This document shows, piece after piece, positions 42,044 through 50,531 of a DNA stretch of 64,000 nucleotides. A model generated the notes under the pieces. It did not search any database. It saw only the letters and a list, made by a program, of their open reading frames with translations, and was not told the origin of the DNA. A program made the position numbers and the translations under genes. The stretch's first letter is position 1; the number at the start of each line of letters is the position of its first letter. The DNA comes from Caulobacter sp. UNC358MFTsu5.1 (GTDB lineage Bacteria; Pseudomonadota; Alphaproteobacteria; Caulobacterales; Caulobacteraceae): the NCBI RefSeq assembly GCF_000712075.1, contig NZ_JONW01000005.1, positions 191,001-255,000 on the forward strand, written 5' to 3'.

Positions 42044-42970
42044 CTACCGCCGCTTCGGCGCGTACGGCCGTTTCTCGCGCCACGTCTCCGCGAACTTCTC
42101 CAGCTCGGCGTCCGGCGCGTCCGGCAGGGTCACCACCAGGCGGGCGAACAGGTCGCCGCGATGGCCCTTGGCGTCGGCCAGGCCCCGGCCCTTCAGCCGC
42201 AGCTTGGCGCCGCTGTTGGAGCCCTTGGGGACGGTCAGGGTCACCGGGCCGTCGGGCGTGGGGGCCTCGACCTTGCCGCCCAGCACCGCGTCGGGGACGG
42301 TGATCGGCAGGTCCATGACCAGGGCGCCGTTCTCGGGGCGGTAGATCGGGTGCGGCTTGATGGCCAGCTCGATCAGGGCGTCGCCCTGCCCGCCCCGGCC
42401 CGGGCTGCCCTGCCCCTTCAGCCGCAGGGTCTGGCCTTCCTGGGCGCCGGCCGGGATGGTGACGTCGATCGTGCGGCCGTCCGAGAAGGCCACGCGCTTC
42501 TTGCCGCCCTTGATCGCCTCTTCCAGGTCGATGTCGAGACGGGCGCGCACGTCGGCGCCCTTGGGCGAGAAGCCGCCGCGCTCGCCGCCGCCGAAACCGC
42601 CGCGGTTGCGGCCCAGGATGTCGCCGAACAGGTCGTTGAGGTCGATCTCCGGCCCCTCGCCGCCGCCCATGCCGCCCCGGCGTCCGCCGAAGCCGGCGCC
42701 GAACGGATTGCCGCCGCCCCCGCCGAAGCCGCCCCGCATGGTCTCGCGGCCGTCGGCGTCGATCTCGCCGGCGTCGAACTTCTTGCGCTTGTCGGCGTCG
42801 CCCAGGATGTCGAAGGCGGCGCTGACCTGCTTGAACTTCTCCTCCGACTTCTTGTCGCCCTTGTTGGCGTCGGGGTGATGCTGCTTGGCGAGCTTGTGGA
42901 ACGCCTTGCGGATTTCCGCCGCGCTCGCGGTGCGGGAAACGCCAAGCTCCAGATAGGGGTCGCGCGCCAA
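42044..42970 (-). CDS. DnaJ-like co-chaperone (CbpA/type II)
   Basis: This 308-residue J-domain protein has the J domain at residues 1-68 with the HPD motif at 32-34 (LAKQHHPDANKGDK). A Gly/Phe-rich linker (GGFGGGGGNPFGAGFGG) follows, then two C-terminal substrate-binding barrels (GADVRARLDIDLEEAIKGG and VPDAVLGGKVEAPTPDGPVT). The cysteine-rich zinc finger of DnaJ is absent, making it CbpA-like. It would stimulate DnaK ATP hydrolysis. It lies immediately downstream of the GTA cluster but has its own upstream AT-rich region (43031-43060). Confidence 0.92.
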   Translation of the reverse strand: MARDPYLELGVSRTASAAEIRKAFHKLAKQHHPDANKGDKKSEEKFKQVSAAFDILGDADKRKKFDAGEIDADGRETMRGGFGGGGGNPFGAGFGGRRGGMGGGEGPEIDLNDLFGDILGRNRGGFGGGERGGFSPKGADVRARLDIDLEEAIKGGKKRVAFSDGRTIDVTIPAGAQEGQTLRLKGQGSPGRGGQGDALIELAIKPHPIYRPENGALVMDLPITVPDAVLGGKVEAPTPDGPVTLTVPKGSNSGAKLRLKGRGLADAKGHRGDLFARLVVTLPDAPDAELEKFAETWREKRPYAPKRR

Positions 42971-43055
42971 GGAGGCTCCTCACGTCAGTTCGAAAAGGCG
43001 GAACGTCTCAATTAGGCCGTTCGGCGCGGCGCGCAAGCATTATGTTGCATTAATA

Positions 43056-46000
43056 TCACAGCAAGGTTCGCGATCGAGCGCCCCAGCCGAACAGCGCCGA
43101 GCCCTGGGCGATCCTGACAGCCAGGGTCCCGGCCGGTCCAGAGGGGAAATCGGCGGCGCGCTGGGCGGCGGTGTAGGTGAAGGCCGGCGTCGTGGTTTCG
43201 ACCGCCCGGACCACGGTCTCGCCGTCCAGGACCTCGACGCGATAGACCTCGCGCTCCTCGCCCAGCGGGACCTCGGCGTCCCAGCCGTCGCCGGCCAGGC
43301 GAGCGCGGCGGATCCAGGTGACCACGGCGTCGCCGCCCTGGGCGCGGACCTTCAGGCGGGCCGGCGACCAGGGACGGGCCGACAGGCCGCGCCAGGTCTC
43401 GACAGCCTCGCTCATCGACGGCCCCGAGGCCGGACCGCCGGCCGGAGCGGCGCGCCAGGTCAGGGGCAGGCCGCGCTCGGCGGGCGTCAGATCGGCGCGG
43501 ACCAGGGCCTCGTCCAGCATCACCACGCCCGCGCCTTCCGGGGTCAGGGCGGCCATGGCCGGATCGCTGCCGGCCTGGCCGCGCAGCAGGCCCGACAGGG
43601 TCCAGACGTCCTCGGCGACCGGTTCGGCGGTCAGGAACTGGACGACCTCCCATTCGCCGTTCGCGCTGCGCACGGCCACGGCGTTGGCGCCGGCCAGCAC
43701 GGCCGAGCGGTCGCGGCTGATCGGGGCCGCGCCCTCCAGCCGCACGGTCAGGCGCGTGGCGCGGTCGAAGCGATGCAGCGGTCCGGCCGGCAGGTCCGAC
43801 AGGGTGACGCCCACCGTGGCCGGAACGGCGGCGGTGGCCCGGACGCCCAGGGCCTCGAGCCCGACGCCGGCGTGGACGTCGAACGACCGCCAGGGCGAGG
43901 CGGCCACGGCGACCAGCGGCCGCTCGTCCGCCTGGCCCGGCAGGTCCAGGACGTGCAGCACCGGCGGGCCGGCGATCTCGCGCGGCGCGGCGGGCGACCA
44001 GTCGAGGTCGCCGCCCACGCGGACGGGCTCGACCACCGGCGCCAGCCGGGCGCGAGGATGTTCGTCCAGGTCGATCCGCGTCACCCGCCAGGTCGCATCG
44101 TCGAGGGAGAGGCGGTCGCCGGGCTCCAGGCGCAGGGCGGCCAGGGGCGACAGATGAGCCGTGACCTCGCGCGGGTCGGCGGCGGCCAGCAGGCGCTCGG
44201 CCACGGCGCGGGCGTCGGCGGCGGCCAGGACCAGCGGGGCGTCGAGGTCGGCGCTCCCCTCGCCGTCGTCGCGGCGGACCAAGATCGAACCGGTCTGGTA
44301 GTCGCGGGCGGCGTCGACGAAGCGCAGGCGCAGGGCCTGGACCGGGGCGGTCATGGTCCGGACGGCCTGGACCGGCGCCTCGCGGTCCTCGGGCCAGGCC
44401 AGGTCGTCGTCGCCGAAATCCAGGGCCGCGACGCCCGAGCGTCCCGCCAGCACGACGCCGTCGCCGCGCTCGACCGGATCGAGGGCGAAGGCCTCCAGCA
44501 GCGGCGCCAGGGCGTCGCGCAGCCGCATCGGCCGGTCCACCACATAGCCGACGATCGACCCGCCGGCCTCGCCGGGATCGACCGCCACGCCGGCCCGGTC
44601 GGCCAGGGCCGCGATCAGCTCCGGCAGCGGCGCGATCCCCGAGCGGCCGTTCAGCCAGTGGCCCAGGGTCCAGTTCGGCCCGTCGGCCCAGACGGCGGCG
44701 CGGGCCGGGAAGTCCGGGAACGGCCGGGCGTCCCAGCACCAGGCGGCCGCGTCCTGGATCATCGGTCCGCCATAGACCGGCGAGAGCGGATTGGCGGCGG
44801 GGTCGGCCAGCCAGGCCAGCACCGCCTCCAAGGCCCGCCGCTGGCCCAGCTCGTCGCGGGTCCCGTCCGAGAACGGCGGCAGGGCGCTCTCGGCGCTCTT
44901 CGTATCGACGAACAGGTTCGGGGCGTTGGCGCCCTTGTCGACCGCGCCGCAGCCGAATTCGACCAGCCGCAGCGGCTTGGACTTCGGGACCCAGGCCGTC
45001 GGCGTCGTAGAACGCATGCCGCCCGGGCGGTTGAAGTGCTGGCGGCTCCACCACGAGGCCAGGTCCTTGGGCCGGAACACCCAGGGCTCGGCATGGGCGC
45101 CGTCGGTGATCGGCGTGCGGACCTGGGCCGTCCGCGCGGCGTCCGAGACGTAGAACCAGTCGAAGCCCTCGCCGCCCGCGAGGTTGGCGCGCAGGTAGGC
45201 CTGGTCGTGCGGCCCGCCCTGCCCCGCGTCCAGATGCGTGTCGCCGTCGCGCCAGTCGGCCATCGGCGGATAGAAGTCGACGCCGACGAAATCGATGTCG
45301 GCGTCGGCCCACAGCGGGTCGAGATGAAAGTGGACGTCGCCCGTCCCATCGCCGGGCTGGTGCCCGAAATACTCGCTCCAGTCGGCGGCGTAGCCCAGCT
45401 GCGTCGCCGGCCCGAGCAAGCCGCGGACCTCGGCCGCCAGGCTCCTGAGCGCCGTCACCGCCGGATAGGACGAGGCCCCGTCGCGCACCGTGGTCAGGCC
45501 GCGCAGCTCCGAGCCCAGGATGAAGCCGTCCACCCCGCCCGCCAGCTGGGCCAGCTTGGCGTAGTGCAGCAGCATGCGGCGCAGGCCCCAGTCGCCGGCC
45601 GGACCGCCATAGGTCGGCAGGCCGTCGGCGGCCCCGAACTGCGCCGCCGTGGCCGCGCCGAAGAAGGCGGCGACCTGGGCGCCGGCGGCGGCGGTCTTGT
45701 CCGGCGATCCCGCACGGCCGGCGGCCGGGTGGCAGGTGATCCGGCCGCGCCACGGATAGGCTCCCTGGGCCGCGCCGCCGTAGGGGTCGGGCAGCGCATT
45801 GCCGGCCGGCACGTCCATCAGCACGAACGGATACAGCGTCACCCGCAGCCCGCGCCGCTTCAGCTCGGCGATGGCCTGCAGCACCGCCCGGTCGGCCGGC
45901 GTGCCGCCATAGGCCGGGCCGCCGCCACTGAACGAGACCACGGCGGCGGAGGCGCGGTCGACGCCGTTCACCCGCCACTCGAACGGGATCGTCGCCTTGG

Positions 46001-46829
46001 CGGCCGTCTCGACCTTGGGCCGGATCGCGCACGAGCCGCAGCGCAGGTCGTCGCCGAACCAGGCGACCACCAGGGTCACCTCCTCGACGTTCGGCAGCTG
46101 GACCTGCAGCTGGTCCAGCGACACCACCAGGTCCGGCCGGCCCTCGCCGTTGTTCACGGTCTCGGCCTTGGTCCGGGTCAGGCCGTCGCGGCGCAGGACC
46201 GTGTCGGTGGCGTAGACGAACTCGCCCGCGCCGGGGATCAGGCACACGCCCTTCAGGCGCTCTTCAAGGCCCGGTGTCGCGCCGCTGGCGCGTGGCCGGT
46301 GGAACACCTCGAACGACAGCTGCGGCGGGCGATTGCCGTAGGCGCCCAGCGGCAGGTCCTCGAACACCACATAGGCCGTGCCGCGATAGGCCGGGGCCTC
46401 GCCCTCGACGGCCGCGATCAGGGGGTCGGGCAGTTGATCCTCGCCGCCCGTGTGGACGCGCATGACCACGCCGGCCATGTCCATCGGCTTGCCGTCGGCC
46501 CAGACCCGGCCGATCCCGTCGATCGGGCCTTCGCAGACGGCGACGGCGAACGACAGGCTGTAGGCGGCGCTGGTGGTCCGGGCGCCCTTGCCGCCGCCGA
46601 CCCGGCCCTCGACCCAGCGCTCCTTGAAGCGCGCCGCCCAGATCACCTGGCCGGCCACGCGGGCCCGGCCGAACACCGCCGCCATCGGCGCCCCCTCGGC
46701 GGCGCCCGACAGCCGCAGCTCCGGGATGCGCGGCCCGACCTGGCGGGCGGGCGCCAGGCCGTTGAGCGCCGCGCCGGCGACCAGTCCGACGGCGGCCTGG
46801 CCGGCGGCGGTGAGGATGACCTGGGCCAT
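43056..46829 (-). CDS. GTA g15-type tail host-specificity protein
   Basis: This 1257-residue protein starts at ATG 46829, behind AGGAGAACC. It matches the GTA host-specificity/megatron protein: PELRLSGAAEGAPMAAVFGR near the start, then a TIM-barrel-like glycoside-hydrolase-type domain around DGFILGSELRGLTTVRDGAS and YPAVTALRSLAAEVRGLLGP. Further on is the conserved IDFVGVDFYPPMADW, then phage tail domains with SALFGWG at the C-terminus. It forms the tail tip that contacts the recipient cell. It is the last structural gene of the cluster. The length agrees with RcGTA g15 (about 1300). Confidence 0.93.
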   Translation of the reverse strand: MAQVILTAAGQAAVGLVAGAALNGLAPARQVGPRIPELRLSGAAEGAPMAAVFGRARVAGQVIWAARFKERWVEGRVGGGKGARTTSAAYSLSFAVAVCEGPIDGIGRVWADGKPMDMAGVVMRVHTGGEDQLPDPLIAAVEGEAPAYRGTAYVVFEDLPLGAYGNRPPQLSFEVFHRPRASGATPGLEERLKGVCLIPGAGEFVYATDTVLRRDGLTRTKAETVNNGEGRPDLVVSLDQLQVQLPNVEEVTLVVAWFGDDLRCGSCAIRPKVETAAKATIPFEWRVNGVDRASAAVVSFSGGGPAYGGTPADRAVLQAIAELKRRGLRVTLYPFVLMDVPAGNALPDPYGGAAQGAYPWRGRITCHPAAGRAGSPDKTAAAGAQVAAFFGAATAAQFGAADGLPTYGGPAGDWGLRRMLLHYAKLAQLAGGVDGFILGSELRGLTTVRDGASSYPAVTALRSLAAEVRGLLGPATQLGYAADWSEYFGHQPGDGTGDVHFHLDPLWADADIDFVGVDFYPPMADWRDGDTHLDAGQGGPHDQAYLRANLAGGEGFDWFYVSDAARTAQVRTPITDGAHAEPWVFRPKDLASWWSRQHFNRPGGMRSTTPTAWVPKSKPLRLVEFGCGAVDKGANAPNLFVDTKSAESALPPFSDGTRDELGQRRALEAVLAWLADPAANPLSPVYGGPMIQDAAAWCWDARPFPDFPARAAVWADGPNWTLGHWLNGRSGIAPLPELIAALADRAGVAVDPGEAGGSIVGYVVDRPMRLRDALAPLLEAFALDPVERGDGVVLAGRSGVAALDFGDDDLAWPEDREAPVQAVRTMTAPVQALRLRFVDAARDYQTGSILVRRDDGEGSADLDAPLVLAAADARAVAERLLAAADPREVTAHLSPLAALRLEPGDRLSLDDATWRVTRIDLDEHPRARLAPVVEPVRVGGDLDWSPAAPREIAGPPVLHVLDLPGQADERPLVAVAASPWRSFDVHAGVGLEALGVRATAAVPATVGVTLSDLPAGPLHRFDRATRLTVRLEGAAPISRDRSAVLAGANAVAVRSANGEWEVVQFLTAEPVAEDVWTLSGLLRGQAGSDPAMAALTPEGAGVVMLDEALVRADLTPAERGLPLTWRAAPAGGPASGPSMSEAVETWRGLSARPWSPARLKVRAQGGDAVVTWIRRARLAGDGWDAEVPLGEEREVYRVEVLDGETVVRAVETTTPAFTYTAAQRAADFPSGPAGTLAVRIAQGSALFGWGARSRTLL

Positions 46830-46840
46830 GGGGTTCTCCT

Positions 46841-47416
46841 TCAGGATTCGGGATAGCGGAACGCCGCGACCAGCCGCTCGCGCCACCAGCGGCCCAGCCA
46901 GCTCTCGACGCAGGCGCGGCCCCAATAGGCGTGAATCATGCGGTCGTCGGCCGAGCGGATCGCGCAGTGCTTGGCGGGGGCGCCGGGGGCCATGCGGAAC
47001 AGCAGCACGTCGCCGGGGCGGGCGGCGGCGGGGTCCAGCGGGATCAGGCGGCGCTCCAGGGCCTCGCGCAGCAGCTCGCGCCCGCCCAGCTCGGCCCAGT
47101 CCGGGCGGTAGGGCGGCGGGACCTCGGGCTCGGCCCCGTGCAGGGCCCGCCAGACGCCGCGCACCAGGCCCAGGCAGTCGCAGCCGACGCCGCGCAGCGA
47201 GGCCTGGTGCTGGTAGGGGGTGCCGAGCCATCGGCGGGCTTCTTGGAGGGCGCGCTGACTTACCGAGTCAGGAACGGCGAACGCTTGCCCCCTACGGACC
47301 GCTTCGCGGTCGTCTTCCCCCGGAGGCGGAAGAGCGCTCCGCCCCCTACGGGGGCGGACAGGCGGCGAAGCCGCCAGGTGGGGGCAAGTGATCCCCTCAC
47401 CGCCGCCCGCCGTCAT
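46841..47416 (-). CDS. GTA g14-type NlpC/P60 tail peptidase with element-encoded insert
   Basis: This 191-residue peptidase has its NlpC/P60 domain from about residue 53: RALQEARRWLGTPYQHQASL, then catalytic Cys in GVGCDCLGLVRGVWR and His in PAKHCAIRSADDRM. The domain degrades peptidoglycan so DNA can enter the recipient. The ATG at 47416 has a strong site (GAGGGGGAG, inside g13) and gives MTAGGGEG. Codons of about 10-45 are then a P1 palindromic element read in frame ([20 protein letters not shown] and [14 protein letters not shown]). No ATG, GTG or TTG exists between the element and the peptidase domain, so the insert is predicted to be translated. Confidence 0.88.
   Translation of the reverse strand: MTAGGGEGITCPHLAASPPVRPRRGRSALPPPGEDDREAVRRGQAFAVPDSVSQRALQEARRWLGTPYQHQASLRGVGCDCLGLVRGVWRALHGAEPEVPPPYRPDWAELGGRELLREALERRLIPLDPAAARPGDVLLFRMAPGAPAKHCAIRSADDRMIHAYWGRACVESWLGRWWRERLVAAFRYPES
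47282..47390 (-). repeat. Palindromic element P1 inside g14
   Basis: This 109-bp copy is bounded by CGCTTGCCCC and GGGGCAAGTG. It lies wholly within the g14 coding frame, between its start codon and the peptidase domain, without introducing a stop. It contains GACCGCTTCGCGGTC, GGAGGCGGAAGAGCGCTCCG, CCCCCTACGGGGG and GGCGGCGAAGCCGCC. Confidence 0.88.
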
Positions 47417-48047
47417 TGCGCTCCCCCTCGTTGGGATACAGCGTCAGGAAGTCCTCGCCCGGCGCCGTCGGGAATCCGCGGAAGTTCGGGCCGTTGCCGA
47501 ACACGCCCCGGCATGTCGTCCAGCGCTTGTCGCAACTCGCCCCCGGGAAGGCCGAGACATCCACGCCGCAGCGCGCGTCGCCGAACGCCGCGTCGCAGGA
47601 GCGGCCGAAGGTGCGCCCCGCCACGCGGTCCAGGGCCGCCAGCGGTCCCTCGAGGCTCAAGGTGAAGGCCCCGCCCTCGGCCTTGGCCGCCGCCACGCGG
47701 GCCGACCACAGCGAAACCGACAGGGCCGGGGCGGACCAGTCCACGACCCGGCAGTCCACCCGCGCCCCGTCATAGAGCCCGGCCAGCAGGTCGGCCTCGG
47801 TCAGGGCCGCGTCGTCGAAGCCGCCGACCGCCGCGGCCTGGCCGGGCGCGAAGCCGGCCGCCGCATCGGAGGCTCCGGCGGTCCAGCCGCTGGCCGCGCG
47901 GCACGTCACACCGTCGACCACGAGATCGCGGTCGTGGTCGGTGAAGCCCAGCGTCGCGCCGTCGGCCCGGGTCAGGATCCAGGCATGGCAGAGCGACGCC
48001 GCGCCGCCCTCCAGGCGCGCGGCCAGGTCGGAAGGGACCGCCCGCAT
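47397..48047 (-). CDS. GTA g13-type tail protein (DUF2163)
   Basis: This 216-residue protein matches the GTA g13/DUF2163 family: MRAVPSDLAARLEGGAASLC, then ILTRADGATLGFTDHDRDL and GWTAGASDAAAGFAPGQAAA, with the cysteine-containing end GRSCDAAFGDARCGVDVSAF and GNGPNFRGFP. In RcGTA the homologue is a hub protein of the tail tip that carries an iron-sulfur site. Its ATG overlaps the g12 TGA by one base. The g14 ribosome-binding site lies inside its last codons. Confidence 0.9.
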   Translation of the reverse strand: MRAVPSDLAARLEGGAASLCHAWILTRADGATLGFTDHDRDLVVDGVTCRAASGWTAGASDAAAGFAPGQAAAVGGFDDAALTEADLLAGLYDGARVDCRVVDWSAPALSVSLWSARVAAAKAEGGAFTLSLEGPLAALDRVAGRTFGRSCDAAFGDARCGVDVSAFPGASCDKRWTTCRGVFGNGPNFRGFPTAPGEDFLTLYPNEGERNDGGRR

Positions 48048-48679
48048 CAGACCCGCACCTCGACCAAGGCCACGGCGCCCACCCGGGCGGCGTTGAAGCT
48101 CTCCAGGGTCACGTCGATGCGGTCGCCGTCGAAGCGCACGGGCACGTCGAACTCGAAGCCGGCGGTGACCGTCGCCCCCGCCGCCGGGGCGGTCGTCAGG
48201 GTCACCAGGCCCGTGGTCGCGTCGACCGCGAAGGCCCCGGCCCCCAGGGCCACGCCCGCCACCGCGACCTTGACCGTGCCGGCCACGGGCTTGGCGATCA
48301 TGCGGACCGCCGCCGTCTCGCCGGTCCCGTAGGTCTTGCACAGCGGGAAGGTCCTGCGCGTCCCGTCGCCGATCCCGATCGCCTGGTCGGTCGCCGCCGG
48401 CGTCGCCGAGGGCGCGCACGACTTGCCGTCGGCCGGGTCGCGGAAGCGGAAGCCGTGCAGCCGCCCGCGCCGCGCCTCGAAGAAGGCGACCAGCTCGGCC
48501 GCGTCGTCCAGCGGCCGCGTCGCCGTGCCGATCAGGTAGCGCCGCCGCCCCTGGGCCCAGGGGCTGGAGCGCCGCTCGAAGCCCGAGGCCAGGGTCGTCA
48601 CCTGGGTGCGCCGCTCGACGCCGCCGGTGCAGCCGAAAGCCAGGCGCGCGGGCAGGCGCGCCTCGTGGAACGCGGTCAT
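48047..48679 (-). CDS. GTA g12-type tail protein (DUF2460)
   Basis: This 210-residue protein starts at ATG 48679, behind AGGAGG. It has the DUF2460 pattern: FHEARLPARLAFGCTGGVER, then TLASGFERRSSPWAQGRRRY, FFEARRGRLHGFRFRDPADG and VTAGFEFDVPVRFDGDRIDV. It is the distal tail protein homologue. It is directly upstream of g13 with a one-base overlap. In compact GTA clusters g11 precedes it; here 2.3 kb of opposite-strand DUF805 genes intervene. Confidence 0.9.
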   Translation of the reverse strand: MTAFHEARLPARLAFGCTGGVERRTQVTTLASGFERRSSPWAQGRRRYLIGTATRPLDDAAELVAFFEARRGRLHGFRFRDPADGKSCAPSATPAATDQAIGIGDGTRRTFPLCKTYGTGETAAVRMIAKPVAGTVKVAVAGVALGAGAFAVDATTGLVTLTTAPAAGATVTAGFEFDVPVRFDGDRIDVTLESFNAARVGAVALVEVRV

Positions 48680-48692
48680 GGCGCCGCCTCCT

Positions 48693-48713
48693 TGCATGTG
48701 AGTGAACATTCAC
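48693..48713. promoter_or_regulatory. Operator-like dyad, copy 1
   Basis: GTGAGTGAACATTCAC preceded by TGCAT lies between the divergent g12 and the first DUF805 gene. A near-identical 21-bp copy (one base different) precedes the second DUF805 gene. The dyad has the size and symmetry of a TetR-type operator. It could act on either flanking gene. Confidence 0.45.
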
Positions 48714-48741
48714 TTATGATCACCATATCGGAGGGGCGACC

Positions 48742-49260
48742 ATGAATTTCGCGAAGCTGTTGCTGGACCCGCGCGGCGTGATCGGACGACAGGCGTTCGC
48801 CGACGGGCTGCTGGCCCTGGCGGCGATCATCGCCCTGCTGCTGGTGAGCCTCGGGGTGCTGGCGCTGGCCGCGTCATGGTCGGTCGGCGACCTGGCGATG
48901 GCCCTGACGCCGCTGCTCGGCACGTCGTTGCTGGTGACCAAGATCGTCGCGGCGAACATCGAGAATAGAGCCGCGCCCGACCTGATCGCGCCCGCCCTGC
49001 TGATGGGCGCCCGCCTGTACGTTCTGGCGTGCCTGTGCCTGAAGCGCCTGAGGGACGCCGGGCGGGGCCCGAGCGGGCTGATCATCGCCGGCGCCATGAG
49101 CCTGGGCTTCCACGTGCTGATGGGCCAGTGGGCCCAAACGCTGCTGACCTCGGAGATGGGCGAGCTCTTCCCGCCCCTGATCGACGTCACGTTCAACCTG
49201 CTGCTCTGGGGCGTCTTCCTGCTCTCGCTCCTCGTCAACCGCTCGCGACGCAACGCCTGA
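48742..49260 (+). CDS. DUF805-related membrane protein 1
   Basis: This 172-residue protein starts at ATG 48742, behind GGAGGGGC. DUF805 features are the N-terminal LLLDPRGVIGRQAFADGLL and the mid-protein ARLYVLACLCLKRLRDAGRG. About four hydrophobic helices are present. DUF805 proteins are small inner-membrane proteins of unknown function. It is the first of four tandem paralogous genes on the plus strand, inserted antisense to the GTA operon. Confidence 0.8.
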   Translation: MNFAKLLLDPRGVIGRQAFADGLLALAAIIALLLVSLGVLALAASWSVGDLAMALTPLLGTSLLVTKIVAANIENRAAPDLIAPALLMGARLYVLACLCLKRLRDAGRGPSGLIIAGAMSLGFHVLMGQWAQTLLTSEMGELFPPLIDVTFNLLLWGVFLLSLLVNRSRRNA

Positions 49261-49296
49261 AGAAAGGTCCGCCCGACGCTGCGGCCTTAGCGCCCC

Positions 49297-49317
49297 TGCA
49301 TGTGAGTGAATATTCAC
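49297..49317. promoter_or_regulatory. Operator-like dyad, copy 2
   Basis: This repeats the site at 48693 with one base changed, giving the perfect 12-bp palindrome GTGAATATTCAC. A shortened derivative, TTGCAATTCACTTA (49898-49911), precedes the third DUF805 gene; it equals copy 1 with 11 internal bases deleted. Confidence 0.5.
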
Positions 49318-49350
49318 CTATTGAGCCGAGAACCTTGGAGGAACCCGTCG

Positions 49351-49896
49351 ATGCGTGCGTTGTCCCTGCTGTTCGATCCCCGCGGCGCGATTGACCGCCG
49401 CACGTTCTGGAGCGGCCTGCTGCAGCTGGCGGTGCTGGGCCTGGCGATCGATCTGGGCCTGGCGAATCTGGGCGTGGACCCGGCCCTGGCCGCCCTGCCG
49501 GTGGTCGGCGACGCCTTCGTGATCGGCGGACTGGCCGGCCAGGTCTACGGAGGAACCGCGCCCGACGTCGCCCTGACCTCCGCGCTGCTGATCGTCGCCG
49601 CCCGCTACTACGTCGTGGCGTGCCTGATGTTGAAGCGCTCGCGCCACGCCGGCCAGGGCCTTCGCCCGACGATCGCCTTCGGCCTGGTCAACCTGGCGGT
49701 CCACGGACTGATGGGCCTGTGGGCCTGGGGCCTGTACGGCGAGGACATGGCGGTGCTGGTCCCGATGTTCGCCGACATGGCGGCGGGCGCGCTGGTCTGG
49801 ACGATCTTCCTGGGCTGGCTCGGCTCGCGCCGCGCGTGGAACCCGCTGCCCGGGACGCGGGTGTTCAGGTCCGCCCAGGTTAAACCCGCGTCATGA
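49351..49896 (+). CDS. DUF805-related membrane protein 2
   Basis: This 181-residue protein starts at ATG 49351, behind TTGGAGGAAC. It starts LSLLFDPRGAIDRRTFWSGL and has ARYYVVACLMLKRSRHAGQG in the position of the DUF805 KRLHDxG motif. Helices include QLAVLGLAIDLGLANLG and LVNLAVHGLMGLWAWGLY. It is most similar to DUF805 protein 1 in layout and has the same operator-like site upstream, pointing to tandem duplication. Function unknown. Confidence 0.8.
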   Translation: MRALSLLFDPRGAIDRRTFWSGLLQLAVLGLAIDLGLANLGVDPALAALPVVGDAFVIGGLAGQVYGGTAPDVALTSALLIVAARYYVVACLMLKRSRHAGQGLRPTIAFGLVNLAVHGLMGLWAWGLYGEDMAVLVPMFADMAAGALVWTIFLGWLGSRRAWNPLPGTRVFRSAQVKPAS

Positions 49897-49961
49897 CTTG
49901 CAATTCACTTAAACCGCGAGCCTGCCGCCCCTAATCTCGCTTCAGGATTTGGGAGCTGGAA

Positions 49962-50420
49962 ATGGACTGGAAATCGCTGTTCTTCTCCGCCGAGGGCCGC
50001 ATCGGCCGGCAGGCGTTCTGGATCGGCTGGCTGGTGCTGCTGGGGGTTCAGATGTTGGCCGGGTGGATCCCGGTGGTCGGCCACGCGCTGGGCCTGATCG
50101 CCCTGTTCGCCTGGGTGTGCCTGTGCACCAAGCGCCTGCATGACATGGGCCGCAGCGGCTGGTGGCAGGCGCCGGCCCTGGCCCTGGGCCCGGTGCTGGT
50201 CGTCGGCTCGGCCCTGTGGATCGGCTTCGGCGCGGCCGTCGCCGCCCTCACCGGCGGCGAGCCCGAGCTGGCCGCCCTGGCCGGGGTTGGCGTCCTGCTC
50301 GTCAGCATCGCCGTCGCCTTCATCTCGATGATCGCCTTCACCCTGTGGGTGGGCGTCGTCGAGGGCGAACCGGGCGACAACCGCTACGGCCACCCGCCGC
50401 TGACGGCGGTGGTGGTCTGA
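49962..50420 (+). CDS. DUF805 membrane protein 3
   Basis: This 152-residue protein is the most canonical DUF805 member here: MDWKSLFFSAEGRIGRQAFW, then LIALFAWVCLCTKRLHDMGR followed by SGWWQAPAL. Three to four helices are evident (GWLVLLGVQMLAGWIPV, LALGPVLVVGSALWIGFG, GVGVLLVSIAVAFISMIAFT). The acidic C-terminus ends near GEPGDNRYGHPP, a frequent DUF805 ending. The ATG at 49962 follows TTTGGGAGC. Function unknown. Confidence 0.87.
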   Translation: MDWKSLFFSAEGRIGRQAFWIGWLVLLGVQMLAGWIPVVGHALGLIALFAWVCLCTKRLHDMGRSGWWQAPALALGPVLVVGSALWIGFGAAVAALTGGEPELAALAGVGVLLVSIAVAFISMIAFTLWVGVVEGEPGDNRYGHPPLTAVVV

Positions 50421-50531
50421 GCCTAGGGCGACGCGAAATCCCTCTCCTCCGGGAGAGGGATTTTTGCGTTGCTTCCCTTCCCCCGGACCGCCCCCTAAGC
50501 TGCGCCTTCGCAATGGCGTCGGGGGACGGTC

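Noticed and set aside
43773..46856. 1027-residue open frame antisense to g15
   Set aside because: Arg/Gly/Ala-rich shadow of the GTA host-specificity gene with no recognisable motif.
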